NCBI GenBank assembly: GCA_010645155.1
Contig: JAAGOF010000051.1
Span: 449,324 to 513,323, forward strand
DNA length: 64,000 bases
DNA from: Tigriopus japonicus
Lineage: Eukaryota > Arthropoda > Copepoda > Harpacticoida > Harpacticidae
Direction of reading: 5' to 3'
Under the pieces are notes generated by a model that did no database searches, was not told the DNA's origin, and saw nothing but the letters and a program-made list of their open reading frames with translations. How positions within the stretch are numbered: position 1 is the first letter of the stretch; each line of letters starts with the position of its first letter. Made by a program: the position numbers and the translations under genes. Shown one piece after another: positions 46,342 to 58,800 of this stretch.

Positions 46342-49300
46342 ATGATTGCTGAGGTTTGGAACACGTTCAAGGCCATCTTCTTCAACCTTTTGGACTTTTG
46401 CCTCGACCCATGGGTTGGCAAAGTTCAACTCAGGGACAAATCAAGGTCTAAACCACATTCCAAGCGATTCAGTTTTGTGGGTAAATACCTTTTTCATTAT
46501 TAATAAATTATCATATTCCTTCAAATCCCACAATTGTTTACTCTTGGAAAAAGGCGTGGGCGAGGATAACGATGACGATGAGGGTAATGAACTTTTGATA
46601 GACGATAACGATGTAGAAAAGGGCTATTCGGATCAGGATGAAGTGGACTTGGTCTCTCGTCAGAGGTCCCCATTAGACAGTAGATTGGGATTCCTTCGCT
46701 TTCGGTTGGAGTATCTTGCTGAAAAGGAAAGTCTATTGGTTACAATCGTGGATGCCATTGACATTCCGGCCATGGATTCGAACGGTAAAGCTGACCCGTA
46801 CGTAGCTGTGTATCTCAAACCCGGAACAAAGCGATTCACCACATCAATCAAATCCAAGTGTCGGAATCCAACCTTTAATGAGTCAGTGGATTTCCCATTG
46901 AAAGAATCGGAGATCATGAGTGAGTATCACCCATGTTAAGACTTTTTTCCATTTTTGAATAATCTACAGGGCAATCTCATATCTGTTATGTAGACAAGGA
47001 CTTGATTCTAAAAGTGATGGATAGCGATTATCCACTCCAAGATGAATTGATCGGAATTATTCGAGTTCCTTTATCGCAAGTGGATCTCCTAAAGCCGGTG
47101 GCCAAACACTACAGCTGTCTCATCGTGAATCAATCCGAAGATCGCGGTCTAGTGACCTTAAACTCTGATGATGCAGCCCTGATGAACCTAAAAATTTCAG
47201 ACCAAAACGCTCAAATTTATGATTTGCAGGTTCGTCTCAAGAACGCTCAAGAGAAATTCGACAAACTCAACCATGAACACCACGAGCTCAAAATTCAAAA
47301 TTTTGAACTCGAGATGGAGCCCTACAGGGACGAGTTCTCGGCCCCCGAGTCGCTCTCGAATTCTGAAGAAGATCTCAGCTCTAGAAGACTATCACCATTG
47401 GCTTTTTTGAACTCCATCAAACCGGACTTGCTCTCTGCAAATCAATTAACACTACCCCATGCCAAATCGGCACCAGTGTCCAAAAAAGGCTCTCCAAAGT
47501 TGGTGAGGAACCGACAAAGCCTTCAACCAGAAACTGGAGCAGGACAAACGCGAGCTATTCAGATCTTGGAAAATTTGCGCTCCTCCCTCAAGGCCAAAGA
47601 CTCTGAGATCGAAATGCTTCGTGGAAAAATCAAACAAATCGCACCCAAATTGGAACTTTACTCCAGAAACGGTCAAATCGAGGTGGGACTCACTTTTAAC
47701 CAAGAGGATCGGAAGCTTAAGATTGACATTATCAGAGCGACGAATCTTCGATCTGTGAATCTATATGGGGATCACTCGGACCCTTTTGTTAAGGTCAAAG
47801 TGTTCCGAGTTAAACCTGGAAAGAAGACCGAAAGGTGGAAATTCGAATCGAAACCTGTTTGGAAGAACATCAACCCAGTATTTGCTCTCAGGTAAGATTG
47901 TCCGGCTTACGTCTCCCTAAAATTTTAATCCAAATTACATCTAGTTTGTCTTCAAATCTCGTTTTCTATTGCTGTTTTAAAAGTCTTGGTCCGAGTTCCA
48001 TGCAAAACCAGCCATTTATGACAAATCCATAGCCTGATATATCACACAATGGTACGAAAGTTATGGCACAATCATAGTTGGAACCAAGACATTTTAATAA
48101 TGCGTGTACATATTCAAAAATCAAGTGGGCCTCCTCTTGTCTTTAGAATGTTTTTTTTTTAGTTTAAAATGTTATTAAAAACAAATATCTAATAAGTGAT
48201 TGCTCGCACAGCAACTATCGTTCTAATGTCTAGTGTTTTGTAGCTTAAACCACTCTAAAAACAATGAATGACGGGAATCAAGTTTTATTCGGGGGAGTGG
48301 TCTGGGGGCATCCAGCACTACAAGAAACTGAATTTTTACTGTTCACCATTGTTCAAGATCTCAATAATCTCGACCGATCATTAAAACATTTTAAGCATTG
48401 GAAAGACACCTTAGAAATATCAGCCAACTTTGAGCCGTCCACACTTTCCAATTTGGTCGGTATTAAATCAATATTATTATCAAGGAGCAGATTGGATTTT
48501 AAGTCTTTTCAATCTAGTCTGTCATCGAGAAAATATTTTGATTCGAAATTCCGACATGACTTTCGTGTTGTAGTGTAGGCCTTTCTTTGAATGTTATTGC
48601 ATTTTGATGGGTTTTTGTAATAAACAGGCAAATCTCGTGAATGAAAACAATCTCTTATTGGGATCGACTCGGTGAGTTAAAACTTTATAGTGTTGAAAGA
48701 ATATATGAGCGCTATGCCATATTGCATACGTTTAAGTGCATTCATGGACTCGCTCACAACATAGGCATCAAATTCACTCACCAAAATAGTGAACGTGTCA
48801 CCTGCCTTCTACCCTAACAAAAACCATAAGGAAAATGCTGTTACCAAAACCCTTATGAATCCTTCCTTCCTAATACGTGGTCCTAAACTATTTAATAAGC
48901 TACCCTCTTACCTGCGGGTAATATATACTAACAAAAATCCATTGGCCAGTTTCAAAGAGGACTTGGATCACATTCTTTAAACAATCCCGACCAACCAACA
49001 GTCCCTGGTTACCACAGATCAGCTAATTCAAATCCAATCTTTGACCAAACTTACAAAAAGTGACAAAAGTCACTTGTACCGTGCCTTGAAATCATTCAAG
49101 ACATCTGTCTATCAACAGTAAACTCTATAATATCATTATTATTGTAAACGATTATTGACAGCCTTCGCCCAATCTTAAAAATTAATGCAGGACTAACGTA
49201 AGGATGTAAAAAGTGAGGAAAAAAATCCAGTTTTTATGAAACGTATTATCTCTAAACTCTGTGTGCACGACCGACATTTCGCATTCTCTTTCTGTTGTTT

Positions 49301-49517
49301 TTTTTCCAGTTATGTCGTAGAAAAGGTGGAACTCGATGACTTGAGTGTCATGTCCACTGAGATCGTGATTGTCGACAAAGCTCATTTGCGATCGGATCGA
49401 CCGTTAGGCAAGCTCCGATTGGGACCAAATGTGACCACTGATTTGCAACATTGGGAAATGATGACCAATAACCCTGGAAAAACGATCAAACTGACCCATG
49501 CTCTTCAGGACTCATGA
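46342..49517 (+). CDS. Tandem C2-domain protein
   Basis: Four exons (46342-46480, 46554-46919, 46994-47891, 49310-49517) join in frame to 536 residues. A hydrophobic N-terminal patch (FFNLLDFCLDPWVG) and an acidic stretch (GVGEDNDDDEGN) precede C2A (about 85-200). A linker with a coiled coil (about 225-265) and Ser/Pro-rich DLSSRRLSP region follows, then C2B (about 370-500). C2A keeps the Ca2+-loop aspartates (MDSNGKADPY, MDSDYPLQDE). C2B has NLYGDHSDPF and VDKAHLRSD, with the first loop Asp lost, so it probably does not bind Ca2+. The layout recalls synaptotagmin-like or Doc2/rabphilin proteins, but I cannot place it in a named family. No clear membrane helix is seen. AATAAA is at about 49,623. 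Intron 3 (1.4 kb) holds LINE debris. Confidence 0.8.
48641..49075 (+). mobile_element. Decayed non-LTR (LINE/CR1-like) retrotransposon 3' fragment
   Basis: The + strand encodes, with at least two frameshifts and a stop, the C-terminal tail typical of LINE reverse transcriptase ORFs. It reads YWDRLGELKLYSVERIYERY, then FLIRGPKLFNKLPSYLR, then SFKEDLDHIL and, in a third frame, PDQPTVPGYHR. It lies in intron 3 of the C2-domain gene in the same orientation. It is truncated and inactive; nothing upstream in the window supplies the catalytic domain. Confidence 0.75.
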
Positions 49518-49806
49518 TTGTGTTTATGTGTGCTTTAATGCGTTTCATGAATTTATGATTGCATCATTCATAACCACTGGAAATTTCCAGACAAGAGATT
49601 ATAAATTTGGTGTTTGTGTTAAAATAAATTTGGAGTACCATGTCAAAACAATTTGTCAGGAGGAGGAGTTAAAAGCTTCAGTTTAATGTTAGCTTTATCG
49701 CTTGACCAAATTCAGGGTAGTTGATTGCGGATAGATAATTTTGCCCTCTTGAGGGTGTGCATTGAATTAGATTTTTGGACCAGACTTAATTTGAATTGTG
49801 ACGACC

Positions 49807-52800
49807 ATGAAGCGACAGCGAGCGGACTTTGCCTTCCTGGCAGCCTTTCTAACTTCATTTCTAACAGGTATAGATAAAACATACAAATTATCCGCTCAGT
49901 CCAATTCTCGAAGACATTGGACACTTAATGTGAATAGCTTATACATCAATAGGTTGTGCTGGTATCTCCATAAAATGCGATCCAGGTTGGTATGGATTGT
50001 CAGAATCTCAATCTTGCTTTCGGTTCATGCGGCGCTCTGAGAATAACTTTGACAATTCTCGAACCATTTGCGAAAATCTTGGTGGAGAACTAGCCATCAT
50101 TAATACTGCCGATCGCAAAGTAAGAATGCATTTATAATGTTCCTTAAGTGGATATTTTTCAAAAAGAATTGTACAAACGGCAATGTTATTGTAGAACTAC
50201 GTTGCCTCAATCATTGGTCAACTGCAAGAATCTTCTCCGAAATGGTGGGTTGGAATTCATAAAAACGACGAATCTGAATGGAAGTGGGGCGATGATTCCG
50301 TTTTGGACGAGAACATAACGTAAGCACTTCGTAATTAATGCCTCAAGTTGATAAATCAGCTTAATTGGGCAAGCTATTTGCAATCTCAACAGACCTTTTG
50401 AACCGAATGGAGCAGATGAAAATGCAAAGTGTGCCACACTCACTCATAATGGGAAGCTATCAAAAACTGATTGCGCCACTTCATGGGATTATGTGTGCCA
50501 GAAAAAAGTGGGATCAAAGTTTGTCTGTCCTTTAACTTGGGACCCATATGGCGATTCTTGTTATAAGGTCTGTGTATTTTAAATTTTGAAAAAACCGAAT
50601 CATTTCCACTTAATTTCCTTGTTCTTGCACCTCTAGACTTTTTTTGAGGAAGAACCTAAAGGTTTTGAGGAGGCACAAGCTCATTGTAAATCCCAAGATG
50701 AATCATCTCTTGTGATTATTGAGACTCAACACGAAAACGCTTTCCTGACAGACATTTCAACCGGATTTAAAAAAACGTTTTGGATTGGAGCCTCTGATAA
50801 TGTATGTAAGATTTTATTAACCAATTCAAATAACTCGTAATCGTTGTTCTGTCTTTAAGGCCACTGGAAAGTTTTATTGGCTAGATGGATCTGAGGTTGG
50901 GCAGTTCCCTCACGAATACCAAAATTGGGGCGATGAACAACCTGTGTAAGTATTTCGATTACTAGCGTTTGGACGAACTTTAAAATACAGGGGTGGGTGG
51001 GGGTGAGGGGGGACAAAGTTATTTTCACTCTTAAAAAATAATAAATAGAAATAGGCGGCATGTTAACACACCTAAGGCATCCTGGATAAGGCATGAAAAA
51101 TGTAGCCAAAACTAAGCTGTTGCTGGAGTCTTGGAGGGTTAATTGTGGAAACTTAGATACGATTTTTTTTTGGTGTATATTTTCTATACTAAATCATTGA
51201 AGGTGACATGGTGAACAAGTAGTCTAATATAAATCCAGAGTTAATGAGGCTTGGGTTGTACAAAAGTCTTGCTATATACGCCTTTCTGAATCTTCAATTT
51301 CAAGCTATTTCATGATAAAGTTTGGGAAAAAATAAGAAAAAAGCCTTAGATTTTTTGACAAATCTATCTGACAAAAACGAATCAGCAATTAAGCCACTTT
51401 CTATGGATTTATCGATTAATTTGTTAATCCAGCCAAGCCCAGAACGCACCTGACTCACAAAGATCTAGAGTACAAAATCACTTCAATTTAATGTTCGTTA
51501 AATATATTCTTTGTTCATCAGTAACTTTTAAAATCTGCTGCAGTGTTAGGCAGAATTGGTGAAACATGAATATAGTGAAATAACTCTTTACCAACAAGGT
51601 TAACAGGAAGGTATTGTTTTAAGAAACAGTTCCTCATACAACATACTGTAAAATATTGGAAAACTATTTGTTATGGCCCCCTTTGGGCCAAAACACCGCC
51701 CTGAACGTCTTGATATCAATGTAATAACTTGCACTCTAACGCTCTGGGATATCATCTCATACTCTCACACAGCCAAAATTGGCCCATGATAGTCTTCTTT
51801 TACGATCCTTCCAATAGTTTTGAGGATACATTTTAGTCTTTGGGCATCTTGTTCCTTTGACCAACGAGACAAGTATCCTGTGTCCTGTAATATTTTTATC
51901 TATCATTTGAAATTGTGGCTCACACAAAGGGTCTTAACCATGATCTTGAATCTAATGTTTCACTAATTCTGACTAACCCTGCATACTCGAGCTATTTCAA
52001 TTAGGTGTGTTTACATACGGCCTAATTTTGAGAGTCATACATCTCAATGCATTGTAATTTCAAGAAATTATACTGCAATAAGTACTCCGAGGGGCTGATT
52101 TTCCTTATGAGCCTTCCTGTACATAGAGTATGTATTTTGCAGGAGCACAAATACAAGTGCAGCCTATTTGGATCCAGGCCTTGAGGGAAAATGGATAACA
52201 GTGTCAAAAAGCGAGCGTCAAGCATTTATTTGCGAACGAGCCAAAGGAGGTAAAAAACTAATTCAAACAAGAACTTTTCTTTTTCTACTTATTCTCTGAT
52301 TCCTAGCCTTTTGCCAAATGGGATTACAACCTGGTCCCACTGACAAATGTTACGACTTTAATTTGAACCTCCAGAAGACCTTTGCATGGGATTTAAGTCA
52401 AGAGACTTGCAAAAAATACGGAATGAACTTGGCCAGTGTGTCAACCAGTGAAGAGAGCGAATGGGTCAATCAAGCTCTCTATGATTCATACCTATTTTCG
52501 GATGGAAATCAAGCCGTAGATGGAACATGGATTGGCTACAAGGGTAAGTTTGGAGATACGACTGACAAAAACTTTACGTTCATGGCCCTTGTATTCTTTT
52601 AGAAAAATCTGCAGGACCAGCCGACAATGGAAAGTTTTTCAACCTGGATGGATCCGTTGAACTTGGTTCTGAGGGAACATTTGACGGTCGCAACGATAGC
52701 TTAAAATACGAAGAAAACGTTCAAGAGTGTCTGTATATGAGAGTTTGTTTGGAGACCGAACAAGACCAACCTTGTGACTTTCCCTCTACCAAGGACAAAC

Positions 52801-55800
52801 GATGGATGAACTCACCTTGTGATATGACGGGAACTGATCAACCATCCCACACCTACGCTTGCGAGTCCATACAAGGACAAGATTTAGATTTGTCTGAGGC
52901 AATCAAAGGTAAGCAAGCCATTCGATCCGCCCCTTAAGCCTTCATAACAGATTTCTATTTGATATAGTCAACCAATCCTGTCCCGAGGATTGGATGGGTC
53001 CATTTGCTGGGTTTTGTTACAATCCTCTCCCTGTTGAGGTTACTTGGGGAGAAGGCGTGAACTTGTGCAAGGACAAGCACTCGAAAGCTGATTTGGCTAG
53101 TATTCTATCCCCATTGGAAGATGAGTATGTGAGAAATCTGATTCAAAATCTGGAACATGATGCTTGGATTGGATTGAATGACCGAATGACTCCAAACTCT
53201 TGGCAATGGTCGGACGAATCACCTTTCAACTATAAAGGATGGGCAGAAGGTAATAAAAGAAAGCCCCGGTTGACTTTTACGAAAAACGCTTTATTTCGGT
53301 TTTGGTAGGCCAACCTAATGACTACGAAGAAGAAAATTGTGTGGAAATAAATATGTCAAAAGGTGGATGGAACGATGACAAGTGTTCTAATAAGCAATCG
53401 GTCATATGCAAAGTGGAAGCAACAACGCAAGAAGGGGGAGGACCTGTTGTTCCGCAAACCACTACTGCAATCCCTACGGGTAATTTAATGAAGCTAAAAT
53501 GTATCTAATGCCCACCCCACAACAGACGATATCGGTCATTTCCATTTAAAGAAAATTGTGGTTATGGTTGGTTCGATTTTCCCGTATTGAATAACGACAA
53601 GTGTTACACCATGGTGAAAGAGCTCATGTCATGGAATTCGGCTCAAACAGAGTGCGAAATTAGGGCAGGATATGGGAGGAGTGGGAATTTGCTCGCTGTG
53701 AACTCGAATGAAGAAAATATTGCTTTGGCCGGTGAGTATTTTAAACGTTATACTTGAATGGGCTCTCAATTACCCCAATGAATACTCTTTTGGATTAGCC
53801 TATTTAATATCTACTGGACAAAATGGAGCCCATTGGATTGGCTTGAACGATTACAACGAAGAGGGTGGTTTTGAATGGGTGGATGGTTCTCCCGTCACGT
53901 TTGTCTCTTGGGCGGATGGCGAACCCAACGCAAAAGTACAATTTGAAGACTGTGTAGAAATGGCTGTGGACGACTCTGCAGTGAAATGGAACGATCACCA
54001 TTGCAACAAAACCATTCCTGCCATTTGTCAGAGACATAGTAAGTGTCTTGCTTCCATTGCGCCATATTCTGTACACTGAAGACAACATCTCGTTTTATAC
54101 ACAGGTCGAAATTATGAGCCTCCAACAAAGCCACCTCCACCGAAACGTAATCATTGCTTCAAATGATCCATACCTTAGGGCCAATAATAATGGTCCAAGA
54201 CTTCATTTCGTTACAGCCCAATGTCCCGAGGGTTGGCTCCCTACCATGGATAAATGTTATTGGTTTTCAGCCCCAAAGGATGTGAGTGCTGCAAATTGGA
54301 CTCATGCCAAGGATCTTTGTAAAAGTCAGGACCCATTAGCCACCTTGACCACCACAGTTAATCAAGAAGAAAGAGAATTTGTAGCGGGTAAATCTTTCAT
54401 CGCTTTTACATGTACTTTATCTAGAAAACATGTACCCAAATTTTTTTCAGCACACATCTATGGGAAGAGCTTCATTGGTGCTACTGATGTCAACACCGAA
54501 GGCGAATGGATTTGGGATCAGACCGGTGATGTTGTTCAGGTCAATTTTTGGGCTGACGGAGAGCCCAATGGCGGGGACAAGGAAAACTGCATGACCATTG
54601 ATCATGAAGGCAACTGGGCAGATGTACCGTGTACTGTTGCGAATGGCAAAGAATTGGATTTCGTCTGTAGTGTTCCAAATGGTACAACCTTGAAGATTCG
54701 AGCCAGTAAACAGTTCACAAATGATAGCTTTTGTAATGTATTCTTCAGATATGTGTCCAGAAGGATGGATCTATTTTGACGGCCATTGTTGGATTTTCCA
54801 TGACGTTGTTAAAGATTTTGATTCAGCTGAGCAAACTTGCGTCTCACTGAATCATCGTGCTCACTTGGCCAGCATTCTTAACCGAGAAGATAATTGGTTT
54901 CTACGTCATTTTATTAGCAAAGATCAACCCTCTGGAACTTGGTTAGGCCTGAAATATGACGCTGACGATTGGGCTTGGATCGATAAAAGCCCCTTGACGT
55001 ACACCGATTGGGATGTTGACGCTAATGAACCAGATGAACCCGAGGCTCAAAAGTGTGGTTGGATCGACCCTACCTCCGAAAAATGGAAATCAGGCCAATG
55101 TAACAACGTGAAAAACTTCATGTGCAAGTTCGAGCCAAGTAAGTTATCAATTTTCATGAATTATGTAATCGCTATATATGAGTCACATTAAAATTAAAAC
55201 CTATAAACTTCCACAGCTCATGTTCGTGGTTGTGATCCTGGTTGGGAACTTTGGGAAGAGAATTGTTACTTGGCAGAAACCATTGCCACGGATTGGACAT
55301 CTGCCCAAAGAGGTTGCATTGCTAAAGGTGGAGATCTCGTGTCCATTGAAAGCAATGAAGAAAATGACTTCATCAACACCCTGATTCATAGCAACTCCTA
55401 TTGCAAAAGTGACTGGATCCCGGATTTGGATTTAAAACAGTGTTTCAAAATCATCTCAAACGACGCGGTTTGGGAGGATGCAGCCAAAGATTGTGATATC
55501 ATGGGCGGAACTTTACTTTCTATCAAATCGGAGGAGAAAAACACAAAGATGCTGAACTTAGGTTTGTACTTTTTTGCTGATGAGTAGGGAATCCCAAGCA
55601 TTGGCATCATTTTTTCAATATCTTTGAATGATACATGAGCTGTCAAATTTGTTGATTGTTGATCGTTTTGGGTCCTAGAAAAAAGTTCTTTGTTATAAAG
55701 TCAAAAAGGTCACTAAACAAGGCTCAAAACTTTTGACACTAGCTCACCGACACCGCATCTAATTTCACTTTCAGTAAAGAACGCAAACGTGTACAAGATG

Positions 55801-58800
55801 TGGCTAGGTGCCACAGACAAATTACAAGAAGGAGATTTCAAGTGGTTGGACGGAACTTCCGTTAACGAGTCATACATCAACTGGATGGATGGACAACCTA
55901 GTAATGATCAACCCGATGGAGAGCAATGCCTGAGTATGTTGGTGCACGAAGATTACCTGCAAATTCCAGGCAAATGGAATGACGACAAATGCGATTCGGG
56001 TGAAAAATATGTTTGCGAAACAAATTTCCTTGAAAAAGGTAACTTTACACTCATGCAATCTCGATCCTGGACGATGCTTAATAAAAATGCGTATTCAGAT
56101 GAGACCAACGAAAAAATGTGGATTGGCTTGTCAGATTTGGATTCTCTGATGACTTTCAAATGGTCAGATCATCTTCCTGTTCAATTCACCCGGTGGGGTA
56201 ACAAGGAACCAGATAAACACGCTGGTGACGGAAAAGACTGCACTTATTTTGACAGAGCTGATCAAGCCTGGAAGCTTAGATCTTGCTCAGATCCCTTCCA
56301 ATCCATCTGTAAAAAGCCATCAAAAATTGTACCCACAGAAGATCCTCCTGAAGGGTGTAATGTGGTATGATCCGGCACACTTCATGAACTCAAATCCAAA
56401 CCCAATCGGTCATAATTCCTTCATTTCCAGGGTGATACGGCCTTCGAGGGATCCTGTTACGAATTTCACGGAGATGCTTTGTCTTACTTTGAGGCAAAAG
56501 CTAAATGTCACGATATGAATGGCGCTTTAGTTTCTCTCAATTCAGTGTAAGTGAGAAGATATTAGCCAGCCATGGATTAACCGGAAATCGAGCTATTCTT
56601 GTTGTTTAGGGAGGAAATCGATAAGATTACATCGGTGGTTGCCGAGCATCCACATCATTACTGGATTGGTCTGACGTCTCAAGTTGAGGGCGAGTTCATT
56701 TGGGAAGATGGTTCATTTGTCTATGACACTTACTGGGGTCCAGAAGAACCAAGTACGGTCCATGATCACTTTGAATCTTTAAAATTTTCCCCACATTAAA
56801 CTCTCATCCAATTTAGACACTGAAAGAGGATCTTGCGTCCATGTGATGGACCGAGTGGCCATTGGCAAATGGGAGGTTGAAGACTGTTCCAAACAACACT
56901 CGTACATTTGCGAGAAACCCAGAGCAGGGTATACGATTCCTCCCCCACCTCCAACGGTCACCTACTATCCCATTAATTGCCCTGATTCGTATTCTTGGGT
57001 AGCTTACGAGGGTCATTGCTACAAGATAATCGAGGAAATGGCTGGTTTTGAAGCAGGTAGGGAGGCCTGTCAAGCTGCTGGAGCTGACGCAGTTTCATTC
57101 TCGTCAAAAGAAGAAGAGACGTCTGTTTTGAGGTAATCGATCGACAAGTTAAGCCTTCTACAATCCCTCTTTCAAATCTCATTTTAATCTTTCAGCTACT
57201 TGCTAGTTTCAAGTTGGTCGACAAGTTTCTTCATCGGTCTTCGATTAAGTGAGAATCCAGACGATGGCTTTTATTGGGTAGACGGATCTCCCGTGAATTT
57301 TGTCAATTGGATGACTGATCCGACGTCTGAAAATTGCGTCATTGTGACAACTGATGACTCCTCCTCTCAAGGATGGCAATCTATGAATTGTGAAGAGGCA
57401 AATCCAATCATTTGCGAAATTTCTCAAGATCAAATTCCCACCACACCCCCTCGACCAACTTCTGAGCCCGATATTCCTTGCGAAGGAAGCGAAGGCTGGT
57501 TCCAACGCGAAAGCAACACCGATTTTTGTTACAAGTTTGATGCAACCACTCTCACGTGGTTCGATGCAGAGAAAGCCTGTGCTAAAGAACAAGGCCATCT
57601 TGTCTCCATTCATGACAAAGCAGAGAATGATTATGTCTTCGCAAAAATGGATCAAATGTACGTTCAGTCAGTATGGATTGGAACGACGAAACGCTTCTCA
57701 GAAAATTGGGTATGGAATGACCAATCTGTTAGTGACTTTTTCAATTGGGCTCCTGACGAGCCTAACAATGATATGGGCATGGAAAGTTGTGGGAGAATGT
57801 ACATGACAATGTGTAAGTAGAAGATATCACGTCCCCCCAAAATAGGTTTTCAGACAAGTATGATGATTCTTCTCTCGATGTCTCAAAGTTTTCGGTCAAT
57901 GGAATGACGATCATTGTGGTGAAAAGGCCTCGTTTGCTTGCAAAAAATATCGCGATCCTGATGGCATCACCGACCCACCCGTAACAGCCATGCCCCCGGG
58001 ACATTGCCCTCCAGATCAAGCTGAGTACGAGGGACAATGCTTCAAATTGGTCGATTCTGGATTGGAGGATGAAAATAGTTTGGCTTATCAGGAAGCAGAA
58101 CTTGAATGTCGAAAATTGGGTTCCACATACCATTTGGCTAGCATTCACAATTTTGCTACCATGTCGTTTTTGACAACACTAATGGTTCATCCGGAAGTGA
58201 TAGGCACCTCTTTTTGGATCGGCTTGAACAATGGAGGGGATAATTTTGAATTCTTATGGACGGACGAGTCGAACAACAATTACTACAATTGGGAATCCAA
58301 TGAGCCTTCAGCAGACTACGTAGGGTTTGCAAACGGATAAGGTTAACTTCCCTACTTAACATGGCGAAACTTGGATTTCAGTATATGGATTGCGTCAAGA
58401 TGATGGGATCTGGTTCCCTTAACAAACTTGGTCAATGGAGTGTGAGCGATTGCGTCGAAAAATTACCATACATTTGTAGGGGAAGGCCTTCTCTAGACAA
58501 CCCTGATCCCCCAGCATCAGAGAAATGTGTTCTTGAAGGCTTTGATCATTTTGACTCCTTTTACGGTAGTTGTTACCTGTACGTGAAGGAAGAAAAGAAC
58601 TGGAAAGCTGCTGAGGAATATTGCAAAGGTCAGAATGCTCATTTACCTTCTATCGAGAACCTGGCCGAGAATTCCTACCTGGTGAATTTTCTCCAAGCCG
58701 AACACGCTTGGATTGGGTTGAGCAATATTGGAGTAAGCATTTTGCACATAACAATTTAAATATCAGTGTTGCTGAAACCTTTCCATATTCCACAATCAAA

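Noticed and set aside
48264..48578. 104-codon frame in intron 3 of the C2-domain gene
   Set aside because: No family, no splice context, next to LINE debris; probably chance or old repeat.
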